A DNA stretch of 64,000 nt, taken from the NCBI GenBank assembly GCA_033764965.1, contig JANRIN010000301.1, positions 1 to 64,000 on the forward strand. Direction: 5' to 3'. Position numbers and translations under genes: made by a program. The stretch is from JSC-12 sp033764965 (GTDB lineage Bacteria; Cyanobacteriota; Cyanobacteriia; Leptolyngbyales; Leptolyngbyaceae). Shown one piece after another: positions 42,260 through 50,488 of the stretch (position 1 is its first letter; every line of letters starts with the position of its first letter). The notes below the pieces were generated by a model, which saw only the letters and a program-made list of their open reading frames with translations, searched no databases and was not told the origin of the DNA.

Positions 42260-43372
42260 GTGAGTCAAACGATCGATATAGAGACCGTTGAATTAGATGA
42301 GAAACTTCAGCAAGGGTTGGAGTGGAGTCTAAGAGGAGATCATGCGGGTGCAGTTGCAGCATTTGATCAAATTCTTGAGCAACAGCCCCACCTCTGGGAC
42401 GTTTGGGTTGAGAAAGGGAAGGCATTGAATTTGATGGGTCATTCAGCCGACGCGATCGCCTGTTTTAAGCAGGCAGTTGAGTTGAAGCCAGATGCAGCAA
42501 TTCCTCAATACTGTCTGGGTTGGACGGCTTTTTCGTCAGGGCACTATGAGGCAGCTTTGTCTGAATTCCGAACGGTGCTCACGTTAGATCCCAATTTTCC
42601 GGATGCTTGTTACTGTATCGGTCTAACGCTTTACGCTGTGGGTAAATATGAGGAGGCGATCGGGTATTTTCGTCGCGCCTTGGAAGAGCGAACCACCTGT
42701 GCTGATACCTGGTACTGCCAGGGATTTTGTTTGTATGCCACCCACCGCTACGAAGGGGCAGTACAGCATTTTACTCATGCCCTAGAACTGCAACCCAATT
42801 ATCAGGAAGCCTTACTGGGACGGGGTGATGCCTTGAAGGAGTTGGCAGATTATGAGGCAGCGATCGCCAGTTACGATAAAGCCTTGGAGTTGGACGCAAA
42901 TAATGTCGAGGTCTTGTTGCATAAGGCGACGTGCTTGAAGCAGGCTGGACGCTTACAAAATGCTGTGGCTGTCTATCAACAGGCGATCGCAGTTCAGCCC
43001 TCTGATTGGGAAGCCTGGTATGGACAGGCAGGGATTCAACTCAAATTGGGCAGCTTTGAACCCGCGATCGCCAGCTACGACAAAGTTTTAGCCCTGAAGC
43101 CTGATTCCTATGAATCCTGGTTTAACCGGGGAGTGGCGCTGAAGAACTTGAATCGGTTAGCCGATGCCGTCGCCAGCTACGATCAGGCTTTGAAAATTCG
43201 CCCCGATGATCATCGTGCCTGGAATAACCGAGGTGGCACCTTAGTCAGCATGGGCAAGCTTGCGGACGCGATTGCCTGCTTTGATAAGGTGTTGGAAATT
43301 AATCCGGATGATGCCAAAGCTCAACAGAACCGAACGATCTTGCAGAAGCGGTTGGAAGCCAGTGGAGGTTAG
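42260..43372 (+). CDS. TPR repeat protein
   Basis: 370 aa, about ten TPR units (for example 'AWYGQAGIQLKLGSFEPAI', 'SWFNRGVALKNLNRLADAV'). Starts at GTG 42260, with AGGAG (42248-42252) 7 bp upstream. Unlike the two TPR proteins at the left end it lacks the 'ACCYALQG..' ending, and it has a variant unit with Tyr-Cys ('YCIGLTLYAVGKYEEA', 'WYCQGFCLYATHRYE'). Soluble scaffold, partner unknown. Overlaps the convergent carboxypeptidase by 4 bp. Confidence 0.9.
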   Translation: MSQTIDIETVELDEKLQQGLEWSLRGDHAGAVAAFDQILEQQPHLWDVWVEKGKALNLMGHSADAIACFKQAVELKPDAAIPQYCLGWTAFSSGHYEAALSEFRTVLTLDPNFPDACYCIGLTLYAVGKYEEAIGYFRRALEERTTCADTWYCQGFCLYATHRYEGAVQHFTHALELQPNYQEALLGRGDALKELADYEAAIASYDKALELDANNVEVLLHKATCLKQAGRLQNAVAVYQQAIAVQPSDWEAWYGQAGIQLKLGSFEPAIASYDKVLALKPDSYESWFNRGVALKNLNRLADAVASYDQALKIRPDDHRAWNNRGGTLVSMGKLADAIACFDKVLEINPDDAKAQQNRTILQKRLEASGG

Positions 43373-44448
43373 GGTGTAACTGCATTCTCATTCACGACCA
43401 GGGTTTTTGCCGTGGCATCCAGGGTTGCAGTTGCCCCGATCGGTAGAACAGCATTTTCGCGAACGTGCCCAAACATTAAGTTATAGAGCGTCGGTTTGCC
43501 GAGGGATTCCAGGCGATCGCGCAGCACGTTTTCCAGGCTAATCGTTTGGAAGAAAGAAGGGCGAAATTCTTTGGGGTAACAATCCACAAACCGACCCAGA
43601 GCAATTCCGGCGGCATCCTGCAATTTTCCAGCCAGCCAGAGTTGGGTCAACATCCGGTCAATCCGGTAAGGCTCCTCGCCAATGTCTTCTAGAAACAGGA
43701 TTTTGCCGCGGGTATCGGGTTCGTAGGGAGTGCCGATGAGGTTGGTGACGAGCGTAAGATTGCCGCCGATGATCTGACCTGTGGCGCGTCCGGGCACGAT
43801 CGTAATCAAGCGGTTATTTCGTTCAACGGTGCCGGGTTCTGGTTTGGGTGGCTTGGCGATCGCCCCAATGGTTTGAGGGGTCATAATGGCGCGGCGGAAG
43901 TGCTCCATCGCGTAATCGCCGACTCCCGTTAACCCGGAGGAGCCGTGAAAGGTGATCAATCCCGTTTTTTGATAGATCCCAATCAGGAGCGCTGTAATGT
44001 CACTATGTCCGACCACCACTTTGGGCGATCGCTGGATTTGGGCATAGTCCAGGAAGGGTAAAATCCGGCTGCATCCGTACCCACCAGAAAAGGTGACAAT
44101 CCCGCGAATTTCGGGACGACGAAACATCTCATTTAAATCCTCTGCTCGTTGTGCGTCACTGCCTGCCAGGTAGCCGTTTTGAGCATTGATGTGTTTACCC
44201 AACACAACTTTGAAGCCGTAAAGCTCCATTGTTTCCTTCGCAATCTGAATTTCTTCCGGTTCGTAAGCATTGCTGGCAGGCGCAACCATTCCCACGGTGT
44301 CTCCTGGTCGTAGGACTGGGGGTTTCAAGACAGGAGTGGCTTGAGCGCTGGTGGATTGTTGCTGTCCTACAGCGATCGGTACGGCAGCGACAAGTCCCGC
44401 TTGCAGTAGCCGTCTCCGAGATTTAGATAAATGATAGGGTGTTGACAT
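43369..44448 (-). CDS. LD-carboxypeptidase (peptidase S66), Tat-exported
   Basis: 359 aa. N-terminal twin-arginine-like signal SRRRLLQ (9-15) then a hydrophobic stretch and AQA. S66 family: 'GDTVGMVAPASN', catalytic Ser149 in 'GHSDITALL', Glu in 'FLEDIGEEPYRIDRML', His in 'MFGHVRENAVLPIG'. Removes the terminal D-Ala from the muropeptide L-Lys/mDAP-D-Ala tetrapeptide in peptidoglycan recycling, or related tails; some members degrade microcin C. Its ATG (44446-44448 complement) overlaps the start of the divergent Rpn gene in CATG. Confidence 0.92.
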   Translation of the reverse strand: MSTPYHLSKSRRRLLQAGLVAAVPIAVGQQQSTSAQATPVLKPPVLRPGDTVGMVAPASNAYEPEEIQIAKETMELYGFKVVLGKHINAQNGYLAGSDAQRAEDLNEMFRRPEIRGIVTFSGGYGCSRILPFLDYAQIQRSPKVVVGHSDITALLIGIYQKTGLITFHGSSGLTGVGDYAMEHFRRAIMTPQTIGAIAKPPKPEPGTVERNNRLITIVPGRATGQIIGGNLTLVTNLIGTPYEPDTRGKILFLEDIGEEPYRIDRMLTQLWLAGKLQDAAGIALGRFVDCYPKEFRPSFFQTISLENVLRDRLESLGKPTLYNLMFGHVRENAVLPIGATATLDATAKTLVVNENAVTP

Positions 44449-45391
44449 GATTGACCACGATCGTTTGTTTAAAGAACTCCTAACGACATTCTTCGTTCAG
44501 TTTCTGGAACTGTTTCTACCACAAGTCGCCAGCTTAATCGATCGTGACTCTGTAACGTTTTTACCTCAAGAATATTTTGCAAATTTGACAACAGGCGAAA
44601 CCAGGATTGTTGACCTATTGGCAAACGTGCAATTAGCCAATCAACCGGCGGGATTTTTGATTCATGTTGAAACTCAAGCATCCAGTGAAGCTGATTTTGC
44701 CCGTCGCATGTTTTTCTACTTCGCTCGACTACATCAGAAATATTTGCAGCGGATTTATCCAGTGGTTGTGTTCTCGTTTGATGAACCTCATCGGCAGGAG
44801 AGCGATCGCTACATCGTCGAGTTTGAGGATTTGAAAGTTGTAGAGTTCAACTTTCGCCCCATTCAATTGAATCGACTCAACTGGCGAGACTATTTGGCGC
44901 AGTCCAATCCGGTTGCTGCTGCCTTAATGTCGAAGATGAGAATTTTGCCTCAAGATCGCCCCAAGGTGAAAGCAGAGTGTCTGCGAATGCTGGTAACATT
45001 GCAACTTAATCCAGCCCGAACTCAGTTGATTTCTAAATTTGTGGATGCTTACCTGCGGTTAAGCGATCAGGAGGAGCAGGTATTTTGGGAGGAAATTGAT
45101 AGACTAGACCTAACATCGCAAGAGACGATTATGGAAATTGTCACGAGTTGGACAGAAAGAGGCATTGAACAAGGCATTGAACAAGGCATTGAACAAGGTC
45201 TTGAGCAGGGGTTGCAGCGGGAACGATCGCTCGTCTTACGTCAACTTGCCCGCCGAGTTGGGACAATTCCTGACGCGACCAGATCTCAAATCAGCGAACT
45301 TCCGATCGAACAACTAGAGTTGCTAGGAGAAGCATTACTGGATTTTGCCAGCCTGTCTGATTTGGACGCATGGTTTGCTGAGGGGCAGTAG
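44447..45391 (+). CDS. Rpn family recombination-promoting nuclease / DUF4351
   Basis: 314 aa. PD-(D/E)xK nuclease core with 'RIVDLLANV' (Asp) and 'FLIHVETQ' (Glu-x-Gln) in the order usual for Rpn/DUF4351 proteins. C-terminal DUF4351 (about 258-310, LRQLARRVG...LSDLDAWF). Between them a run GIEQGIEQGIEQGLEQGL is coded by three perfect 12-bp repeats (45161-45196) plus degenerate copies. The family is expanded in cyanobacteria and is thought to stimulate recombination or transposon-like events. ATG at 44447 shares 2 bp with the divergent start. Confidence 0.88.
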   Translation: MIDHDRLFKELLTTFFVQFLELFLPQVASLIDRDSVTFLPQEYFANLTTGETRIVDLLANVQLANQPAGFLIHVETQASSEADFARRMFFYFARLHQKYLQRIYPVVVFSFDEPHRQESDRYIVEFEDLKVVEFNFRPIQLNRLNWRDYLAQSNPVAAALMSKMRILPQDRPKVKAECLRMLVTLQLNPARTQLISKFVDAYLRLSDQEEQVFWEEIDRLDLTSQETIMEIVTSWTERGIEQGIEQGIEQGLEQGLQRERSLVLRQLARRVGTIPDATRSQISELPIEQLELLGEALLDFASLSDLDAWFAEGQ

Positions 45392-45416
45392 CGGACGAGC
45401 GATTGTATTTCACTCC

Positions 45417-47117
45417 TTACTGATGCTGCAATTGGGCTAACGCTTCGGTTCTCGTCGCTTCACCTGATCCCTGCAAGCCACGGTTAACAGCGCTGAGCAC
45501 TGCTAACAGAGAAGCAGAGACGATGTTAGTGTGAATTCCTACGCCATAGATAGGGGTGGGCATAAAGTCTGCGGCAACTTCGATGAACGCAACGGCTTTG
45601 GCAGCGCTACCCTGCTCCAGCGATCGCTCCTCATAGTGATGAATTCGCAAATCCATGCCCAGCGCATTCACAAAGGCATCAATCGGTCCATTGCCCTGTC
45701 CCGTTAGGGTGATTGGTTGGTGGTTGAGTTCCAGTGTAACGGCGATCGCTTCGCTACCCGCTAACTCTGAACTGTCATGCTCTCTATATTTAAATGGAGA
45801 TGCAATTTGCAAATATTCCTGCTCAAACAAGTGCCACAACTCTTTTGCCGTCATTTCTTTGCCATCGGCATCCATCACTCGCTGTACCACCTGACTAAAC
45901 TCGATCTGCAAACGACGTGGCAACACTAATCCACATTCCCGCTCCAGCAAAAAGGCGATGCCGCCTTTACCCGACTGGCTATTGACGCGCACAACCGACT
46001 CATAACTGCGACCGACATCTGCGGGGTCTAAAGGCAGGTAGGGGATCTCCCAAACCGCGTCTGGTTTTTGGGCGGCAAAGCCTTTTCTGATGGCATCTTG
46101 ATGAGAACCGGAAAAGGCTGTAAACACCAAATCCCCTACGTAGGGATGGCGAGGATGGATGGGCAATTGAGTACAATCCTCAACGGTTCTGGCAACATCG
46201 TTAACTTGAGAGAAATCGAGTCCAGGATGAATTCCTTGGGTGTAGAGATTGAGTGCCAGGGTGACTAAATCCACGTTGCCAGTGCGCTCACCGTTGCCAA
46301 ATAAGCAGCCTTCCACTCGTTCGGCTCCTGCCAATTGAGCCAGTTCTGCGGCGGCGATCGCACTGCCTCGATCGTTATGGGGATGCACACTCATAATGAT
46401 GCGATCGCGCTGGGCTAAATTGCGGTGCATCCACTCCACCTGATCGGCAAACACGTTTGGCGTTGAGACTTCCACCGTTGCGGGCAAATTGATAATCGCT
46501 TTGGCTTCTGGAGTTGGCTGCCAGACCTCAATCACTGCATTACAAATGTCTTTGGCAAAATCAAGTTCCGTGGCTGTGAAGGTTTCGGGCGAATATTGAA
46601 ACCGCCAATTGGTTTCAGGTTGCTCTGCGGCTAAGTCCTTAATCAGTGTGGCAGCAGAAACGGCAAGGTTAATCGTGCCGATTCGATCGAGTCCAAACAC
46701 CACGCGGCGGAATACAGGTGAAGTGGCGTTGTATACGTGCACGATCGCCCGTTTGGCTCCGCGCAGCGACTCAAATGTGCGGCGAATCAAATCTTCCCGT
46801 GCCTGAGTCAAAACTTGAATTGTGACATCATCCGGAATCAAGACTTGTTCTATTAAATGACGCACAAAATCAAAGTCCGTTTGGGAGGCAGAAGGAAATG
46901 CAACCTCAATTTCCTTAAACCCAAGCTTGACTAACATCTGAAACATTTGCAACTTTTGTTCAACGTTCATCGGTTCAATCAACGCCTGGTTGCCATCGCG
47001 TAAATCGGTACTGAGCCAGATTGGAGGATGGGTGAGGGTTTGGCTGACCCAGGTGCGATCGCTCAAATTGACAGGCGCAAACGGACGGTACTTAACCGCT
47101 GGATTGTTCAACATCAT
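45417..47117 (-). CDS. leuA: 2-isopropylmalate synthase, type 2 (LeuA)
   Basis: 566 aa. Condenses acetyl-CoA with 2-ketoisovalerate, the first step of leucine synthesis. TIM barrel with DLRDGNQ (38-44), 'FKEIEVAFPSAS', 'HPHNDRGSAIAAAEL' and 'CLFGNGERTGNVDLV'; LeuA dimer/regulatory domain from about 430, with 'GNGPIDAFVNAL'. It matches the long type-2 enzyme of actinobacteria and fungi, not the shorter type 1 (about 520-530 aa, mostly DTTLRDGEQ) expected in cyanobacteria. Start could be 47117 or 47114 (two ATGs). Either a second paralogue or a replacement obtained by transfer. Confidence 0.92.
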   Translation of the reverse strand: MMLNNPAVKYRPFAPVNLSDRTWVSQTLTHPPIWLSTDLRDGNQALIEPMNVEQKLQMFQMLVKLGFKEIEVAFPSASQTDFDFVRHLIEQVLIPDDVTIQVLTQAREDLIRRTFESLRGAKRAIVHVYNATSPVFRRVVFGLDRIGTINLAVSAATLIKDLAAEQPETNWRFQYSPETFTATELDFAKDICNAVIEVWQPTPEAKAIINLPATVEVSTPNVFADQVEWMHRNLAQRDRIIMSVHPHNDRGSAIAAAELAQLAGAERVEGCLFGNGERTGNVDLVTLALNLYTQGIHPGLDFSQVNDVARTVEDCTQLPIHPRHPYVGDLVFTAFSGSHQDAIRKGFAAQKPDAVWEIPYLPLDPADVGRSYESVVRVNSQSGKGGIAFLLERECGLVLPRRLQIEFSQVVQRVMDADGKEMTAKELWHLFEQEYLQIASPFKYREHDSSELAGSEAIAVTLELNHQPITLTGQGNGPIDAFVNALGMDLRIHHYEERSLEQGSAAKAVAFIEVAADFMPTPIYGVGIHTNIVSASLLAVLSAVNRGLQGSGEATRTEALAQLQHQ

Positions 47118-47508
47118 GCAGGTGTCCTAAATTATTAAATTCACGAATCTTGGATGTCTAATCCATTCGAGACTGCGTAGACAGGTTGCCCAGTCAACAA
47201 ATGGAAAAATTTGAGTCACTACAAAAAACTTGATTGAAGGTATGTAAAAGTTATCTGCGCGCAAGGCGCAGCAGCAGTCCTAGCGCTAGGCTGGCGATTC
47301 GGTGTAGAGAAAACTGCTGAGTCACAAAAACCTTCAAAGTCACTAATCTTTATCCTAATGGTGAGAATTGATTCGGTCAAGCCGTGTCAGGTTTCTTATT
47401 TCTACAGATGGAGACAAGAATCAGACTCTTAGGGGATGGATTGGTATACTCAAATTTGTACTCTGTTAAAGATTCAACAGAACTTTTAGAACTGAAGGAG
47501 TTGTACCC
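47118..47508. other. Divergent intergenic region, candidate promoter
   Basis: 391 bp between leuA and the Psb35-like gene. A -10-like TATACT (47445-47450, after TTGG) lies 59 bp before the 47509 start; its -35 is weak. A perfect cctagcgctagg palindrome lies at about 47280-47291. No gene seen. Confidence 0.4.
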
Positions 47509-47724
47509 ATGAATCTGCTATCGAACCTGTTAATGGAAGTTCCAGCCAAGCAAGGTGGGCAGTTTCCCCTTTCTTTTACCCTGGTGTATGTGGTCGGGTT
47601 TATTGCGGCTGTCAGCATTGGCTCGATCGCCTGGTACAACTCTAAGCGTCCTGTTGGTTGGGAAGACAAAGCACGCCCCGATGTCGTTCCAGAGGTGAAG
47701 GATTCTGAAAATCCTGGCGTGTAA
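47509..47724 (+). CDS. Small single-helix thylakoid-type protein (Psb35-like)
   Basis: 71 aa with one membrane helix (about 21-42, FPLSFTLVYVVGFIAAVSIGSI in part) and a conserved 'AWYNSKRPVGWEDK' just after it. That helix and motif match the small cyanobacterial protein Psb35, which associates with early photosystem II assembly (CP47/Hlip complexes); my recall of this is moderate. ATG at 47509 with AAGGAG (47495-47500) 8 bp upstream, a strong site. A GC-rich dispersed palindrome (47751-47792) follows the stop. Confidence 0.65.
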   Translation: MNLLSNLLMEVPAKQGGQFPLSFTLVYVVGFIAAVSIGSIAWYNSKRPVGWEDKARPDVVPEVKDSENPGV

Positions 47725-47750
47725 GGCGATTTCCAGAAAAGAGTTTACCT

Positions 47751-47792
47751 TTCGACTTCGCTCAAGGTGCAAGCTGGCTGAGCGGAGCCGAA
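47751..47792. repeat. Dispersed repeat TTCGACTTCGCTCA...TGAGCGGAGCCGAA
   Basis: Inverted repeat with arms 47751-47764 and 47779-47792 (12 of 14 positions pair) and a 14-nt loop. This 'TTCGACTTCGCTCA...TGAGCGGAGCCGAA' class is common in cyanobacteria and may serve as a 3' stem for the preceding small gene. Confidence 0.65.
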
Positions 47793-47857
47793 GACGGTGG
47801 GTAGATTGTTCACCAGAAATCTTCTCAGATGATTCGATAAAAAGTCAGAATAAAACT

Positions 47858-47909
47858 CAAAATCAGGTGATGGGAAAGGCGATGTTGAGTCTTCCTGCAC
47901 CTGATTTTG
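47858..47909 (-). terminator. Terminator of the TerB gene
   Basis: Perfect 12-bp inverted repeat caaaatcaggtg (47858-47869) and cacctgattttg (47898-47909) with a 28-nt loop, starting two bases beyond the TerB stop. Read on the minus strand it is followed by AGTTTTATTC, a weak T-rich tract. Confidence 0.7.
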
Positions 47910-47910
47910 C

Positions 47911-48336
47911 TTATTCCAGCTTGGCAACCCACCGTTGATATAAATTGCGAATTGCTCGAATGACAGAATTACTAGCCTGTTCACCGCTGATGTTGCCAGG
48001 ATCTAACGATTGCAATTCTGTTAATAGCTTGGCTTCTTCAGTCGCAACGGTGCCATCGCTATAAATTAGTCCGCTAATCGCTTCCAACAATTGCTGACAG
48101 GATTCAGAAGTGGGACGATCGCCTAAATATTGTTTGACCCACTCATAGCACTCCGCAGCAGGTACGGGTCTAAATTCATAGAGCAAGGGTTGAATGTCTG
48201 GCTCATCGGCAACGCCCTTCTCTCTAGCAATGCGATGCAAGTATTCCCGCTCTTCTGGTTGAATCTTGCCATCAATCCAGGCAGTTCCAATCAAGATTTT
48301 GACTAACGTTTTCGTATCTGAACTGGCGGCTGTCAT
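47911..48336 (-). CDS. TerB/DjlA-like domain protein
   Basis: 141 aa, all-helical. Two 'WIDGKIQPEEREYLHRIA' and 'YSDGTVATEEAKLLTEL' units (each with an Asp-Gly loop like an EF-hand) are the TerB/tellurite-resistance fold that may bind metal. Soluble. Biological role in cyanobacteria unknown. Followed by a strong inverted repeat (47858-47909). Confidence 0.85.
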   Translation of the reverse strand: MTAASSDTKTLVKILIGTAWIDGKIQPEEREYLHRIAREKGVADEPDIQPLLYEFRPVPAAECYEWVKQYLGDRPTSESCQQLLEAISGLIYSDGTVATEEAKLLTELQSLDPGNISGEQASNSVIRAIRNLYQRWVAKLE

Positions 48337-48442
48337 CGTGTCACCCTCTCCTTATTCAAAACGTTGTTATCCATAACAGTAAGCCAGTTCAACCCAAGTG
48401 CGAGAAAAATCGCCATAAGTTTTAGGGATTGGCGGAAGAAGG

Positions 48443-48525
48443 GGGATGGGGGAGTGGAGGAGGGTAAGAGTGAGGGGGTAAGTGGGTAGATGAGTCGGTT
48501 GGGGCGGTTCGCGAACCGCCCTTAC
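48443..48525. repeat. G-rich tandem repeat and GGCGGTTCGCGAACCGCC palindrome
   Basis: Left part is a purine-rich run (ggggatgggggagtggaggagggtaagagtgagggggtaagtgggtag), then a perfect 18-bp palindrome at 48503-48520. The pair is typical of dispersed cyanobacterial intergenic repeats. Lies between the TerB gene and the rsmB stop. Confidence 0.75.
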
Positions 48526-48552
48526 GGGTATTATCTTTCTATCCTCTACCCT

Positions 48553-49944
48553 CTACCCCCTCTTCTCCAGCCTTGCCATGAAGAAGCCGTCCATTTGATG
48601 TTGATGCGGCAGGACTTTGCACCATCCTTCCTGGGTTGCAAATGGAGCAGCGACAGAGTTTGAATCAGGGGGCATGATCTGCCAGTTGGGATGGGTGTTG
48701 AGGAAGCGATCGATCTGGTGTTCGTTTTCAACTGGGTGCAGCGTGCAAGTAGCGTAGACCAAAACTCCATCCGGTTTTACCCAAGACTCAACTTGATTGA
48801 GTAATTCAGTTTGCAACTGAGCGAGTTGAGCAACACTCTCAGGAGTTTGTCGCCAGCGAGCATCAGCATGACGATTCAGAGTTCCTAAACCAGAGCAGGG
48901 AGCGTCAAGTAACACGCGATCGGCGCGGTTCTGAAACTGACTCAAGCGACGACTATCACCAGTTTGAATCCGGATGGATTGAAGGTGTAAGCGATCGCAA
49001 TTTTGTTCCAGCTTTTTCAAGCGAGAAGGCGTTTTATCACACGCCCAAACCGTTCCGCGATCACTGATCAATTCGGCAATATGAGTCGTTTTTCCACCCG
49101 GAGCCGCGCAGGCATCCATGATTACTTCTCCGGGTTGGGGATCGAGCAAGTAACTGACCAGTTGAGCACTGCCATCTTGCACAACCCACCAACCCATCGC
49201 AAAACCTGGTAAGGCTTGAATACTGCCAACATGATTCCCCAAGCGAAGGGCATAGGGGAGAAATGATATTCGCTGAGTTTGAACCCCAACTTGATGCAGA
49301 GCCGTTTCTACCTGTTCAACGGTCGCTTGCAGGCGATTAACCCGTAAATCGATCGATGGGGGTTCATTCATCCACTGACACAGTTTTTCCGTTTCCGTCT
49401 GCCCAAACTGCTGCAACCAATTTTCTACAATCCAATCTGGATAGCTGTAAAAAATTCCCAGTCGTTGAATTGGATTGTCCGGAAGAATGAGTGGATCAAA
49501 CGATAGAGATGGCAGAGGCGCGATCGCATCTGTTGCTCTACTATCTTTAAGCCGCACGTATTGCCGCAATAGTCCATTCACTACTCCGGATAAACTGGCA
49601 AATCCATTTTGTTTTGCCAGTTCAACCGTAGTGTTCACTGCAGCCGATACTGGAACCTGATCCAGATAGCATAATTGGTAGAGTCCTAAATGCAAAATCA
49701 ACCGCAAATCCGGAGGTTGTTGCTGACTTTTCTTCTTTCCGAGTTGATCAATTAGCGCATCCAAAGTTCGTTGGCGGCGAATGGTGCCGTATACCAGTTC
49801 TGTGAGTAAGCGTTTGTCGATCGCACGAAGAGAATTTTGCTGAAGCATCTTATCCAGTGCCACATCCGCAAATGCTCCTCGTTGAATGGCACGCAGCGTC
49901 AGAAATGCAAGTTGTCGGGCGGGTTGAGTCACAACAAGAACCAT
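48553..49944 (-). CDS. rsmB: 16S rRNA (cytosine967-C5)-methyltransferase
   Basis: 463 aa. N-terminal NusB-like RNA-binding domain (about 5-150), then SAM-dependent methylase: 'DACAAPGGKTTHIAELI', 'ACDKTPSRLKKLEQN', catalytic Cys in 'DAPCSGLGTLNRHADARW' (in part) and second Cys in 'YATCTLHPVENE'. Methylates C967 of 16S rRNA. The tail ends close to the purine-rich repeat. ATG at 49944. Confidence 0.96.
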   Translation of the reverse strand: MVLVVTQPARQLAFLTLRAIQRGAFADVALDKMLQQNSLRAIDKRLLTELVYGTIRRQRTLDALIDQLGKKKSQQQPPDLRLILHLGLYQLCYLDQVPVSAAVNTTVELAKQNGFASLSGVVNGLLRQYVRLKDSRATDAIAPLPSLSFDPLILPDNPIQRLGIFYSYPDWIVENWLQQFGQTETEKLCQWMNEPPSIDLRVNRLQATVEQVETALHQVGVQTQRISFLPYALRLGNHVGSIQALPGFAMGWWVVQDGSAQLVSYLLDPQPGEVIMDACAAPGGKTTHIAELISDRGTVWACDKTPSRLKKLEQNCDRLHLQSIRIQTGDSRRLSQFQNRADRVLLDAPCSGLGTLNRHADARWRQTPESVAQLAQLQTELLNQVESWVKPDGVLVYATCTLHPVENEHQIDRFLNTHPNWQIMPPDSNSVAAPFATQEGWCKVLPHQHQMDGFFMARLEKRG

Positions 49945-50488
49945 TGGGCGATCGCAGCTTTATTAGCATAGCAATCTTAGAAATGGATGTTATGGAGACT
50001 TCTGCTTGCTGCTGCTGGCTTACTACCTTCAGCCGAACTAGAGTCATTCTAGGTCAAGGTTGCCTACAAAATTTTGATTCGCTTTCGCAATCTCTTAAAT
50101 GCGTTCTATCAATGTCACGAAATCAACAATTTCAAGATTAAACCTCAAGCTTTTTAATACAAACGAACTACTCCAAGTTAATTTCATTGTTGGTTTTCTT
50201 TACCCTAAACAGAACATGATGAGTTTGTGACAAAAAATTTGTACCTGCCTTCATTACTTCAAATGAATACAGGCATGGATTTAGGACGACTTTTACACTT
50301 CACTGTCTACTTGAATATTTGGATAAGTGCCACGTTCAGACCAGGGTTTTATTCAGTTAACCTCATCTTGTTCCAATCCATTTGCCTTTATTTTCTAACT
50401 TTTGAGCCAATGAATTAGAAAGTTGTATCCAAGTCAAGAGTTTGGGCATAAAATTGTTTAGATACAACTCACTCTAAGGTGATAAAAA
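49945..50488. other. Divergent intergenic region, nothing certain
   Basis: 544 bp between rsmB and a rightward gene. AT-rich right of 50100. A GTG-initiated frame of 63 codons (50227-50418) is seen but lacks a ribosome site and any family sign. No RNA structure that I can support. Confidence 0.4.

Noticed and set aside
44447..45391. Transposon containing the Rpn gene
   Set aside because: No terminal inverted repeats or target duplication around the gene; only the internal 12-bp repeats.
49857..50141. 94-codon frame overlapping the start of rsmB
   Set aside because: Overlaps the true start and coding part of rsmB on the other strand; no homology signs.
50227..50418. 63-codon GTG frame in the rsmB to H1-like gap
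   Set aside because: No ribosome site, no recognisable domain, ordinary composition for AT-rich intergenic DNA.
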